Source: Bimuria novae-zelandiae CBS 107.79
Lineage: Eukaryota; Ascomycota; Dothideomycetes; Pleosporales; Didymosphaeriaceae
DNA: 64,000 nucleotides
NCBI GenBank assembly: GCA_010015655.1
Contig: ML976765.1
Span: forward strand, 135,084 to 199,083
Direction of reading: 5' to 3'
The translations under genes and the position numbers were made by a program. Below the pieces are notes generated by a model, which worked only from the letters and a program-made list of their open reading frames with translations, was not told where the DNA came from and did no database searches. Numbering within the stretch: position 1 is the stretch's first letter; the number at the start of each line of letters is the position of its first letter. Positions 1-11,767 of this stretch are shown piece by piece.

Positions 1-85
1 TATACATATATATATAGAGCTGCACTTCTTTATAGCTAGTAATATAACGTAGTCCTCCCCCTCTTTTTACACTATTATAGTTATA
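1..85 (+). repeat. 3' part of copia 5' LTR
   Basis: Matches 5949-6033 with mostly C/T and G/A differences. The LTR ends at ATAGTTATA here and ATAATTACA at the 3' copy. The upstream part of this LTR lies outside the window. Confidence 0.85.
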
Positions 86-100
86 AGCCTAGAAGCCTTT

Positions 101-1306
101 TGTTACGATCACGAACCCCACAGGAACAATAGAATAAGACAATTACGCCAAGAGAGTCATTATTAGCAAAATTACTAAGGCGAAGGAACACAAGGAAGCG
201 TAAGGCAGCTTAGATTAGTAGTTACGTAATAAGATCCCGCATAATGTAAGATCCTATAGGACCTTAAGGACTTAGTAGGACTATAATAATAATTCTAATA
301 ATAGTAAAAACTAAAATAAATAGTGTATAGTTTAATAATTTCTTTATACTTCTCCTGCTCCTTATAGTTAACTTAACATACTATAAGTATATTTCTTATA
401 ATAGATTAGTAAATCTCCTAGTTAATTATTTTATAGTTTATTATAGAATTAGATTATTTGCATACCCTAGTATTGTTATTAGCTCTCGACCACTAAATAC
501 ATTCGTAAGGCATATTACTCTAGACCTATCCTCCCCTAACCTGGATCAGGCGTAGGTAAGTAAACCGCCCAGTAACACCTTTAATTAATTACCACGTTTA
601 CCTAATATATAGCTAATACAATAAGCTATTAATATAATAATACTTAATGCTAAGAATATAAATAATTAGGTAATTATAGTAACTTAAGAGCAAGTAGTGC
701 AGGTAATAAAAATATTAATTACCCTTAAAAAGCTAGATAACTAATTAAAATAGCTATTTATAAGAAAGATCTCTATAGACTAAAATAGTTTATAAAAATA
801 CGTTAATCTAGATTTTACGCTAAAGAATTTAAAGAAGCTAAAAAGTAAAAAACTAATAAAGCTAAAAGTAAAGAAATTCAAAGCCTTTTTATTAAGCCCT
901 TTGGGGTATCTAGTCCTAAAGGAGACTAGGGTTGGTTCTCGAATAAGAGTACTATTAGGCAAGAAAGGGGTATTAACTACGTAAACTAGTTAATAGGTTT
1001 ATTAGTATTAAAGGTAAAGTAAGTTATAATTAAATCGACGAGAGCCTAAGTCAAATCTAAATAATAGATTAGTAAACAGGTTAAATATAATAATAGAAGC
1101 CTATTATTGTATTCTTATATATAAGTCTTATCCTATGGATCCTAGAGTCTTATTAGTCCCAAAGTCCCAACTTGCTAAGATACTTTTAGGACTCTGATAA
1201 TTCTAGGACGCGTGACTTGTCACGTGATACGTGGCTAAGTTAGGTCCTTGGCGTTGGCGCACAGATAAGTGCCTATACCCCGCCCTCGTTATATTAGATC
1301 CTAACA
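101..1306 (-). mobile_element. 1,206-bp insertion with LTR-type ends, nested in the copia leader
   Basis: The unit starts TGTTACGATC and ends GATCCTAACA, a near-perfect 10-bp terminal inverted repeat of the TG...CA type. It is flanked by CCTTT (96-100) and CTTTT (1307-1311), a 5-bp target duplication differing by one C-to-T change. Read on the minus strand, its first about 410 bp resemble 38197-38610 and its last about 260 bp resemble 44005-44265, the two borders of the gypsy block. The middle shows no match I could see. It could be a solo LTR or an internally deleted, non-autonomous derivative of a gypsy-family element. No coding capacity is seen. Confidence 0.7.
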
Positions 1307-2506
1307 CTTTTTTTAAAGAAGTAAATTAATATCTTAGATCTAATAATAATAGAGCTCGCTACGTATGACGCCTAGAGTAAATAATTTAATCGCGATAAGG
1401 CAAAGTAGCTTATAAAGTAGAAGGCTTTTAGGAATCTAAGCTTAGAAATTATGTAAATAATTAATATTAAATACTTAAACCTAATTCTTAGCTACGCTAA
1501 CACTTATAATTAGTTAAGACACTAAAGAAAAACTTATGTCTGTCTATTAGAGAGAGGCATTACTAACTAAGAACTTAGTACTATGTAGTCTGCACGAGGC
1601 TAAAGAGGGCTAATCTAGATACCTAGTTTAATAAGTAGGTAACAATTACCTAACTTCTCGCAGAGGATAAGGTGCTAGAGACAACTAATAACTGAGCACA
1701 GGAGGACTTTATCCTAATAATTAGAAGTTTAAACAATAGCTAGGCATCTACTTAGCTACAGGACCTTATTAAGAAATAAAATAAAAGTATAAAGACTTTT
1801 TACTAATTATAAATCTAATCGTAGAGTTTAGATTATACTACTAACGTACACGTCTAATCGCGTTAGGACTTAGAACCTTTGCTATGCTTAAAGTAGCAGG
1901 TAATAGTAATAAATTAGAGACTCTACCAGGAGCCTAGATAGGAGGAAAGTTATATTTAGGAGCTTATACATGCTCAGGACTATAGATACTAATATGTCTT
2001 AATAGGGAGAAGTATAAATTTAATAACTACCTATACGTTAACTACTTGGTTTAGATAAAGGGCTAAAAACAAAAAAAAAAGTAATTTAGAATAAGTTTAT
2101 AGAGCTTAAAGATAGTCTTATAATAAATCTAATAATTAACCCACTAAGAGTAATAAAGTAAAGCCTTAAAAAGAAAATAAAGCTATAAGTTAAGGTCTAG
2201 AGCTTGTCAGTAAATAGTATAAATAATAGCTAGCTAGCTTAAGATTAACTCTATGTTAATACAGTGCTATAAGCTACTATAGCTATAAAACTATTAGCTC
2301 TATTGCTGCTTATAAGGTAGATACTTAATCCTGGTTCAAACTGCTACGTTACGAATACGAAAGGAGCTGACTGGATCTTAACAAAGAAAGGTGGGCCTTT
2401 AGACTATGTATACGCTAGAGGAGTCCTAGCTTAAGTCGAAGAATAGGGTGAAACGACTATCCAGGTCAAGACTCCGACAGGAGAAGGACAGATGAAGCTC
2501 ACGTAG

Positions 2507-4105
2507 GTGGCGTATATTCTTGGCTTCTTTATAAGCGTCGTTAGCCTGTCGCGGAGCCAATCTCTTGGCATCTACTTTAACTCAGGCAGAGAAAATCTGT
2601 ATCAGAAGAAGGCCTCAAACGTAGTCTGTCTACTTCAGTACAGAGATAGGCATTGGCTCGTCGACGTGGAGAAAGATCAGAAAGCTGAGGCGGATCTACT
2701 CTCTGTGTACGCGACTCGATATACCAAGCCCTCAAAGGAACCAAGGAAGGATATTTTAGTCAGTCAGGACACGGCTCACCGAATATTCGGCCATATCAGC
2801 CGAAAAGCAGTAGGGCACTTGAACGATCATGTGCTCGGTATCAGCATCGAAGAGCAGTCGCTCGCTCCGACGTGGAGGGATTGTGCAGTCTGCATTGAGA
2901 CGAAGCTTCACAAGTTTGTGAGCAGGAGAGCTCAAAGTGAGCCATCTGATCGTCCATTCTATCGAATAGGCATGGACCTGGTGCAGCTGAGAGAGAGGAA
3001 TGAACACTGCTACAATAGAGACCTTTGGATGCTCCACGCAGTGTGTTCGTGCAGCAAGTGGCATGAGGCCACCTGTCTGCCAGACAAGAATTCAGGCACA
3101 CTCAAGCGCACAGTCATGCGTCTGCTAGCTAAGATCAAACGCCAGTTCGGCGCTGTCGTGATGATCGTGAGGTTTGACAACGAGCGCGGCTACAGCGAGT
3201 TGCTGCATGTGCTCAGGGACCTCGGCATCGTCGTGGAATTCCGAGCTGAGTACACAGACGAACAGGATGGCCTATCAGAACAGGCTGGAAAGATGATCGT
3301 GATCCGAGGGAGAGCGATCAGGATCGACGGGCAACTGTCAATGGAGCTCTCAAATGAGTGCTGCCTAGTGGCAGTCTACCTGCTCAACAGGACACCCGTC
3401 GAATCACTGAGATGGAAGACTCCGTACGAGGTTGTACGTGGACAGAAGCCGTCGGCAGCTCACCTTAATGTTGTAGGAGCCCGAGCCTACGTACTGAACA
3501 ACAAGCAAAAGCATGGAGAGAAGCTCGAATCTCGCGCGCTAATCGGACAGCTGGTTGGATATGACTCTACGAACATATACCGAGTATGGATGCCAGCATT
3601 AGGACGAGTCCTCAGGACGAGAGACGCCGTCTTCATGTCCAATGATGGGACTGAGCCTGTCTACCCAGATCGACAGATTCTGAGAGAGATAGTGACGATA
3701 CTGGACGTTCCAGAACTGGTAGAGGAAACCGACCAGGAGATCGAACTGCTCCTGCAGTCGGCACAGGAAGACTGGAGTGGTCCGAGTCAGTCCGAGCGAG
3801 CGACTCAAACAAACCAAGCCAAGGATACGCCTCGCGCGTTGCCAACACCTGAGAGCACTCCAGAACCGACGACTCAGCATGATCCTGAGCCCGAGCCCGA
3901 GTCGTCCGAGCCGGACACAGTCGACATGCCGCGAGGCTGGGAGCCTATACCAGCCGAAGCAGAGGCACCAGATCGACGATCAAACAACGCTCCAAGACGT
4001 GAGGAGATCAGCAGTCAGCTAAGTAAGTTAAACGTCTTAATAGGAAAGAGGCAGAGGCAAAAAATGCTCGGCACGTACTTTGTCGCGTTTGCTATAGCGC
4101 TTTAG
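2507..4105 (+). pseudogene. copia integrase ORF (un-RIPed island)
   Basis: This 532-codon open frame is the only intact part of the copia polyprotein. It holds the gag-pre-integrase zinc module (HRIFGHISRKAVGHL followed by CAVC), then the integrase core with the expected acidic residues: MDLVQL, RFDNERGYSE and the E of GLSEQAGK. A proline/glutamate-rich linker leads toward RT. Upstream protease sequence and downstream RT are broken by stops, so no functional polyprotein can be made, and the ATG at 2507 is just the first Met in the open frame. Base composition is about half GC, in strong contrast to flanks on both sides; borders are near 2300 and 4030. Domain assignment is confident; the cause of the island is inference. 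Confidence 0.88.
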
Positions 4106-5690
4106 CCACTAAAGCTATAGAAATTAAGTCTACATAAAGACTAGTTTTCGCCTCTACCTAAGAGATAGAAAGATCTAGAGAAGCACTCTTTTAGATATGA
4201 CTTTAAAGTAGTAGTAATTAAAAAGTTTAATATCTATTAAGGGAAGGGTTGCTTTAAGACTACGTTAGTTATAAAGGCTAATAGCTATAATTATAGTTAA
4301 AAGTTACCCCTAATATAGGTATTTATGTACAAGTTTAATAAAGATAGACTATTATACAAGTATAAAGCTTAGCTTGTTATAAGAGGAGATCTCTAGGAGG
4401 ATTAGGATAGTACGTACGTAGTTATACTAGCTATATAAGTATTTAGATTTCTTATAGCTCTTGCGATAGCCTTCAGCCTAAAAGTATATTAATATAACAT
4501 ATTAAACGCATTTTTAAACGCACCTCTTAATAAGCTAGTCTACGTATAGACTCTAGATTCGTACGTGGAAGATCTTGGCAAGCTACTTAAGCTTAAGAGC
4601 GCTCTATATAGGCTAAAAGACAAGCCTCTTTTCTAGTATAAGTATCTAAAGGTGACGCTAATTAAGTTAGGTTTAAAACTAGTAAAGGATGTTTTTTACT
4701 TATTTATTAATAAAAGACTAATAGTCTTCTTCTATATTAATAATATTATAGTACTGGTTTATCTAGATCACCTCGATAATTACTAGCGAATTAAGAGACA
4801 ACTAAAAGTAATATATAATATAAGAAAGCTTAGAGAACTTAAGTAGTTTTTTTAAGATTATAGTTTTAAGAGGGTAAAAAGTAAGAATAATTTAGCTAAT
4901 TTAAAACTTATTTATTAAGAAGGTTATTAATAAGTATAACTTAGATTAGAAGTCTAGGGAGAGATATTCATTAGTTTTACTTATAAAAAACTCTTTAGCC
5001 TAGTTAATAGAGGAGATAAATTACGAGTATACTTAGTACTAGCTTAGTATCTTTAGAACCCTAGTTAAAAGCATGTATTGGCGGCAAAGCATGTATAGAG
5101 ATACTTGTATAGAACAAGGCACCTCGCTATTAGAGCCAGCTAATAGATGCCTGAAAGCTCTTCGTACATCTGGGACAAATCTCTCTTCTACGGAGCATCT
5201 GACGCAGCGTTTGCTAACGATATAAAGACGCGTTAATCGTCCTATAGATACATATTCAAGCTGTACAGGATGCCTATTAACTAGAAGTCTACCTAATAGA
5301 GATTAGTTACGAAGTCGATAACCAAGGCTAAGCTAATAGCTCTATTAGTAACTAAAGGAGAGATAGAGTAGTAGAACTGCATCTTCTAGCATGTTAAGTT
5401 TAACCTAAAGGTTTAGCTAACTATCTACTACGACAACGAGTAAACAGTTAGAATTATTAAGAAAAAGGACGAACGGCTTTACACGAAGCTAAGGGATGTA
5501 GACACCTATTAGATATAGGTAAGGCAGGAGGTGCAGGAGGGTCGTCTCTAAGTAAAGTAGTACCGTACAGCAAAGATGCCTGCAGATAGACTCACAAAGT
5601 CCCTTATAAGGCAGAAACACGCTCAGTTTGTAAGGTAGCTAGGGCTTGAGAATGTTCGCTAGCTCCTTACTACTTAGGATAATACACTAA
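4106..5690 (+). pseudogene. copia reverse transcriptase-RNase H remnant
   Basis: Conceptual translation with many stops still shows copia RT (KSALYRLKDKPLF near 4590-4630 and YINN for YVDD near 4732). RNase H follows, with YGASDAAFAND near 5190-5220 and the typical C-terminal KMPADRLTKSL near 5575-5600. Stops fall where Trp or Gln is expected, consistent with G-to-A and C-to-T mutation. Non-functional. Confidence 0.88.
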
Positions 5691-5752
5691 AACCAGTAGA
5701 GCTACAGCAGTAGTACTAGTTAGCTTTATTAATTATAGCACCTAGGGAGGAG

Positions 5753-5924
5753 TATAATAGTTTAGGTCTTACTAAGATCTAATCTACTATAAGTTTATAA
5801 TAGTTTAGGTCTTACTAAGATCTAATCTACTATAAGTTTATAATAGTTTAGGTCTTACTAAGATCTAATCTACTATAAGTTTATAATAGTTTAGGTCTTG
5901 CAAAGATTTGCTTCACTATAAGTT
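5753..5924 (+). repeat. four tandem 43-bp repeats opening the copia LTR
   Basis: Units start at 5753, 5796, 5839 and 5882, each exactly 43 bp (core tttaggtcttactaagat). The first three are almost identical; the fourth differs at several positions (tttaggtcttgcaaag). They fill the U3 part of the LTR, where promoter or enhancer repeats would sit; that role is inference. Confidence 0.9.
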
Positions 5925-6033
5925 AGGTACGCCTACCCTTTTTTATCTTATATATATATATATAGAGCTACACTCCTTTATAGCTAGTTATATAACGCAG
6001 TCCTCCCCCTCTTCTCACACCGTTATAATTACA
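5753..6033 (+). repeat. copia 3' LTR (281 bp)
   Basis: The LTR begins TATAATAG (presumably TGTAATAG before mutation) directly after a purine-rich tract (CTAGGGAGGAG, candidate polypurine tract). It ends ATTACA at 6033, which gives inverted LTR ends TGTAAT/ATTACA. The 5' LTR visible at 1-85 has the same end. Confidence 0.82.
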
Positions 6034-7981
6034 AGCTAGGTTATCTTTCCAAAATGCCAGGCCTGAGAATTCACCATGAAGGTCTTCTGTTCGCCACTTG
6101 ATATATCCACGATAGTCCCATGATGCGGTAATTAATTTTAGGGCTTGTCGCTTGTCTTGCTATATCGAAATGCGATGCATTTTCTCTGAGATTGTGCGAT
6201 ACGCGTCAGGTGTAGTACCATCTCCTTAATTACCATGGTTTCCTTATAGCCGCTGCCTGTAGAGACCAATGGGGAGGTTTCTAATAGGAAAATTGAATCA
6301 CAGTTTACAATACTGAAATCATGCAAGCCAGACCGTCCTCGTAATACATGATTCGACCTCCGCAGCAGCACTGCGCCCCAAAGGCTCCCCCGAACTCCCA
6401 TACAATTAAGCTGATGTCAGTGCCTCCTCATATGTTCCTTCCATATTTTTACGGTCCGTTGATCCTAGAGCGGAAAGAACTTCTTCCGAAACAAGGCTGA
6501 GTCAACCTTCGGCTCTTCGTCTCGTCGATACTCGCTAGCGTAGACAATTCAGTTGCCCCACAGCGAACTGGCTTTCACCTTTGGGTGTGCCACGCCCTTT
6601 TTGAGATCAATCGCGGCTAAAACGTCCCGATGAGGAGCATCTTCCTCTGCCTCTGCCACGGACTTCTCTTGACGAGTATCAACGCGAATACTTCGTTGTC
6701 CGAAAGCGACCAGAGCTTGCCCTTCGCAAAAAGCTCTGGACTTTCTAGAGCAGATATCTCTGGTATGCCAGAAGGTACTACGAATCGTCAGCTTATATGG
6801 AGCCATAAATAAGCGAGGGAATGTGACTGACTTGCGACAGGAGCGGCGACAATTCCTGGGGTAAGGAGCAGGAGTGCTGACATCAGAAACTTCAAAGATG
6901 TCATCTTGTGAGATATGATTGGCTAGGCGTTTTAGACAATTCTGGCTTGGCGGTTGAGGGGCGGAGTCGTGGTGCTGACAGCGTTGAGGTACCGAGCAAC
7001 TGCCAAGATGTTCTAAAAGACTTTCGCATGAATATATACAGCTTGAAGATGATTTTCTCTAGCTTATCTCAGGCGCCTTAGAATCGTCCTCGCACCCACC
7101 CGAACGGTAAAATGTAACCTTTCTGGATTTTTTAATCTCGCTAGCGGTTTGCCTCGGGAAGCAAGCATACCAAATCCAAGAACTTCAGCTTAAAAGGATT
7201 CAAGGCTGAGCCATTGGTAAATGAATGTCTCGCTTGCAGCGATGTCCCCACTGGATATGACCTGGGGGCGATACCGATTGGATGATGTTTGGACCCCAAT
7301 ATCACACCGAAAGCCGTTACGTCTAAAAAGGGAACTTAGACCCCACGATGCAGCGATGCTTTACCTCGCCGCACGCATTGTTAAATTTTTGGTTGCACAA
7401 TAATTGCGCCCTTGCAATCTGGAGCAGCTTGGATTCGATTTGTAAGGGAGACTTTATTGGTCGCAAAGAAGGCAAAAAGTTGAGGCTGGAACATAATTCC
7501 AATTCTTACATTAAGGGTCCGTGCCAAATCACGACTTTGAGAAGGCTCTGTTGTCCTAAAAACAATCGCCACTGCATCCAAGCCTATAATTCGAAGAGCT
7601 GCATCCAATTCGCGCCTTGACTTCGTTTGCACATGAGGCTGCAGGATTATTTCCCATTTGGCAATGTGTAGGCCACAGTGTTCACTGATCGGTATCTAGT
7701 TGCTTACTAGAGCAATTTCCTGATACTAAAGCGGAATACGAACACACCATGCAATGCGACCATCGGGATGAAACACTAGAGCCCCTGCAGAATTATCTAA
7801 GACGTGCCACGGTCAAAATTACCCTGACTTTCCACTGGAGAAGGCGGAGCCCATGCACTGAAGAAACGGACAAGAAACACGTCCGTGCAAAATGTCACCG
7901 GTCAGCGCGACCAGAAGGCTTCTCCTTGCTCTTCTAAGGCCCACAGCATTCTCACATTCACTTCTGTGTCTCATCGTTACG
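6034..7981. other. 1.9-kb interval without a recognised gene
   Basis: GC-balanced sequence between the copia LTR and the aspartic-protease-like gene. Open frames here are short (at most about 90 codons), overlap on both strands and resemble no family I know. The last 200-300 bp presumably hold the promoter and 5' UTR of the downstream gene. Confidence 0.5.
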
Positions 7982-9770
7982 ATGGCTTTTCATCATGTCT
8001 GTCTTTTCCTCTCGTCTTTTCTTTCAATAGCAGTCGCTCAAAATGATTCACTCCCCAAGCCTTTCTCCTTCTCTAACTCCCAAATATGGGATGGCAATGA
8101 CGGGAAGTGGTCGTCCTTCTTGGTGCGAGTAGGAACGCCAGAGCAGACGTTTCGCGTGCTTCCAGCGTCAAGACATGGCGAAACGATAATACCCATAGCC
8201 GAGGGCTGTGAGAAGATGCGAAATGCGCCATCGAACTGCGGCGACCTTCGAGGCTCCTACGTTTTCCAAGGTACAGAAAGTGACGGCTTCCAAGTGAACG
8301 AGACCCAGTCATGGCATCAAATAGGAATTTACGAGATGGGCATACGTCCTGAGATAGGTTTCGACGCAAGCGCACTGTATGGATTGGACAACGTCGGACT
8401 CCAGGTAGCAAACAGTGGTGGCCCCACCCTGGGAAACATGGTAGTCGCAGGCGTTGCGCAGCCTACTGTCTTTGTTGGCCAATTTGGACTGTCACCGAAG
8501 CCCTCCAACTTTTCGGGATTGAACAGCCCACAAAAGAGTTTCATGCAGAAGCTGAGAGACGACAATCACATCCCTAGTGTATCGTACGGCTACACTGCTG
8601 GTGCCTACTATAGTAAGTTCGATGCCAATTCATAAGATGTATCGCTAACACTTTGCAGAGATTCCGAAGGTACATGGCAGTCTTACGCTCGGCGGCTACG
8701 ATCAGTCGCGCTTCACACCCAACAACATCACATTCCCCTTCGATGCAGACGATGACCGCCCGACGTCTTTGACAGTCCAATCAATCACTGCGCAGAACAC
8801 GCTTGAGCGGACGGTCACGTTGCTCCTAGATGCCACCTACGTTGCGATCGATTCTACAGTTCCACACATGTGGCTCCCCGATGATGTCTGCGACCGATTC
8901 GAGAAATCCTTCGGTCTCACTTACGACAACAAAACCGATCTATACACCATCAACGATACAATGCATCAGCAGATGCTCGAATTGAACCCCACTATCACGA
9001 TCAGTCTCGGAGAAACTTCCGATCCCACAGCCTGCGTCAACATCGTCTTACCTTACGGAGCGTTCGATGTTCAGGCGTCCTTCCCGTACTACAAAGAGGC
9101 AGTCAACTACTTCCCTCTGCGGCGGGGCAAAAATGAGACTCAATACACGCTCGGAAGAGTGGTGTTTCAAGAGATGTACATAGTTGCGGACTATTCCCAA
9201 GGCCAGTTTTCGGTCCACCAAGCTCTCTTCCCCAGTACGGTCGAGGAGCCACAGATAAAAGCCATATACGTGCCTGGAGAAGAACCAAAACCCGAGCCGA
9301 AGCCTGAACCTACCACTAACACAAAGAAGCCCACGCCTTCGACTTCGCAAACGGCATCAGCAAAGGCCGGCATCAGTGGCCGTGCAATCGGAGGCATCAT
9401 TGCAGGAAGCATCGCAGGTATCGGTCTCATCGGCTTTCTCGCCTTTTTCTTGCTCCGTCGTCGTCGCCGGAACCGCCAACGATCAAGCAAAACAAACTCC
9501 GAGCATAATCTCAAATTAGAGCGCGACATGCACAGCTCACAAGCGTCTTCTGGGATGTATACGCCGAAAGGATTCGGAAACGGCTTCGTGCACGGGAGGA
9601 CCCTGTGTGCAACGGAGGCCGATGACGCAGCGCAGGTTTTCGAGGTAGATTCACAGCATCGACGCCTGCACGAGCTTTCGTCTCAGAGCACCTGCATCGT
9701 GCACGAGATAGGCGGAGGGGAGAGAATGAAGGTTAGAACGGATGTTATGCAGGCAGGGAGGCGTATTTGA
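7982..9770 (+). CDS. membrane-anchored pepsin-like (A1 family) protein, probably a pseudoenzyme
   Basis: Two exons, 7982-8612 and 8659-9770, joined across a 46-nt intron (GTAAGT...GCTAAC...CAG), give 580 aa. I chose the ATG at 7982 because it opens a clear signal peptide (MAFHHVCLFLSSFLSIAVA). Another in-frame ATG lies 30 codons upstream. The body follows the fungal A1 fold: GTPEQTF, then the region where the first catalytic DTG should be (VLPASRHGETIIP, no Asp). TLGGYD comes just after the intron, and the second-lobe motif IDSTVPHMWLP keeps an Asp. A Pro/Lys/Glu/Thr-rich stalk, one membrane helix (about GGIIAGSIAGIGLIGFLAFF) and a basic cytoplasmic tail follow. So it is likely a cell-surface protein that has lost peptidase activity; role unknown. 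Many N-glycosylation sequons are visible. Confidence 0.85.
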
Positions 9771-10752
9771 TACTTACCCAGGCCATTTGATGCTGCGCAA
9801 GTGGGTTGGAGCTTTTCTGTACACACCGTTGATGTCCACTTCAATGCTCGTATTTTTTGCCTCAAGCTCTGCTGCCCACTCTTAACCTCCTAGCTCAAGA
9901 TACCCTTTCAATTCAAATTTTCTCACTCCTTGTAATTACACGTTTGATTGTGGCGAGGTGTAAATTTTATATACTACCAAAACAGTTGAGCTCAACCGCG
10001 GTGGCCCACCATTTGACCCGTGGAACCTTTATGACCGAACTTGCGCTGAGGAACAACAGAACGGCGAGATCCTACACATGCACCAAAACCCTACAATGTT
10101 ATTTCACCGTAGTTGCCTTTATCGCACTCGTGCGGGTGATAATAGAGGAGACTTAATGCTTCCCAGGTCCGTATCACGTACGCAGGATCCGGGCCCCATT
10201 GCCCGCCTCAATCGCATAGCCTCATTTCATCTCACCTGCACCACAATCTCCAACAGTTCTGTAATCGTGTAACACTCTTAAATGTACTCATAAAACCACC
10301 GCAACACTTGTCCCGTGCCCTGTATCCAATGCATACGTAGCCAGTCCAAAAAAGCCACGTGACGCACCTGTTCCACGGCACCACCACAACTCGTGCGACC
10401 CAACCCGCGCATGTCCAGCACCCAGGAAACCCCTTTATAAGCGGCACCAGCAAAATCACTCACGATTTCCACTGTGAACAATACCGTTTTCTTTGTTCGC
10501 CCACCCAACCGCACACAGCCACGGAATCACCCGCACCGATTGACCAGGGTCCGCCCTTGAACTTAGCGCCCCTCTCTGAACTCCGAAACACATGCTCCCT
10601 AACCACGGTCCGCTCAAATCAAACACATGTGCACCTCTTCGTATTCACTACCCCAGTCCCTCACTCTCTCACTCAAACATCCACACGCGCGCGCATGCAC
10701 CAGACCCCAGAGATACAGCTTTGAGTTATTGAACGAACAAAAGAAGCTAGAT
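9771..10752. other. intergenic interval, no gene seen
   Basis: No convincing coding frame. The region just before 10753 is rich in CCAC/CTCACTC pyrimidine tracts (10650-10700), as expected for a fungal promoter and transcription start region of the copper transporter. Confidence 0.4.
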
Positions 10753-11282
10753 ATGGACCCCACCTCCCGCCCCGGTACAGCCATCCCCTCCTTCGGCGCA
10801 TTCACAGACTGGGCTATAGCTTCTTCTGCGAATTACATCTTCACCCTCACCTTACTCTTCGCACTCGGACTCCTAGCGCGTTTCCTGGGCGCTGTAAAAG
10901 CGCAGCTTGAGCGTAGGTGGCGCGCGTCACAGAATGAAATATATCACCGACACCAGCACGAAGGCGAGTCAAGCGAGGAGTTCATGCCGCTGAAGCCAGA
11001 GACGCCGGGGGAGGCTGAGAGCAGACGCGAGAGGCCGGCGTTTTGGACCGCGGATGGAGCGTGGTATGGGAGGAGGGATAGTGCGAGAGCGCTGCTGGAG
11101 TTTGCGAGGGCGGTGATTGCGTATTTGCTGTAAGTACGCTTGCAAGAAAGTCGGATGTGGCTAATTAGGGCAGCATGCTGGCGGTTATGACGTATGATGT
11201 TGGGTTCTTCTTTTCGGTCACGGGGAGCGTTCTCGTGGGCGAATTTGTTTTTGGGCGGTATTCGAGGGGGGCACACGGCTGA
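10753..11282 (+). CDS. Ctr-type copper transporter
   Basis: Exons 10753-11129 and 11174-11282 (44-nt intron, GTAAGT...CAG) encode 161 aa. The first membrane segment (YIFTLTLLFALGLLARFLGAV) is followed by a charged cytosolic loop. The second begins in exon 1 (AVIAYLL) and crosses the splice junction to give MLAVM, the MxxxM copper-relay motif of TM2. The third carries closely spaced glycines (GSVLVGEFVFG), close to but not exactly the GxxxG of Ctr TM3. Ctr proteins act as trimers importing Cu(I) at the plasma or vacuolar membrane. The extracellular Met-rich N-terminus of high-affinity Ctr1 is missing, so a vacuolar or low-affinity (Ctr2-like) role is a reasonable guess. Joining the exons recreates the canonical TM2-TM3 pair, which supports the splice model. 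Confidence 0.85.
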
Positions 11283-11767
11283 TGAGATGGCGAGAGGGAA
11301 CGCAGTCATGAAGAGTGCTTTTCTTGAGTATTCTTGCAACGTTGGGAGAGAATATCTGCCGAGTCAGAATTCTGGGGCGCAGTAACCTCGGTAAGACTAT
11401 TTGGACGCAGCGAATGTGTTTTTGAAGAAATGGCGAATTCAGCAACAAGCGATACAGACGCATCATTAAGAGCCAGGAGAAGAGTACACGCGTCTGGTCT
11501 TTGCGAGCGCTCGCGTCGGTGGAGCCCTGCGAACATTGTCAGTATGGGTCTGGGAACATGAAACCCAGGGTACAAACGAGCATCTACGAGCGTGCACAGT
11601 TCGGAGGAATATCAGCGTCTTCTCGAAGCGCAGAAGGTTCAGGGTGGTTCAGCCCCAAGTATATGAAGAAACGTGGCTTCATTCATTGGCCGGCTATAGC
11701 CAGGATATCGGCAGATATATAGGAGCACTTACTACTCAGTTCAACGCAACACAATTTCAAACCTAAC

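Larger units (their letters stand above)
1..6033 (+). mobile_element. Ty1/copia LTR retrotransposon, RIP-degraded, 5' LTR cut by window start
   Basis: The 85 bases at the window start are repeated directly at 5949-6033 (shared core tatagctagt and cctccccctct), so they are the ends of two LTRs. Between them, in copia order on the plus strand, lie a protease-like motif (about 2325-2400, PGSNCYVTNTKGADW), integrase (2507-4105), reverse transcriptase (about 4100-4900) and RNase H (about 5180-5660). The order INT before RT defines Ty1/copia. Outside 2300-4030 the coding region is AT-rich and full of stops; the RT motif YVDD reads YINN, as expected from RIP. A 1.2-kb foreign insertion sits at 101-1306. 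The element is certainly inactive. Confidence 0.93.

Noticed and set aside
780..962. Minus-strand 60-codon frame in the copia leader
   Set aside because: Low-complexity Phe/Lys-rich frame inside the 1.2-kb nested insertion; looks like a chance frame in AT-rich sequence.
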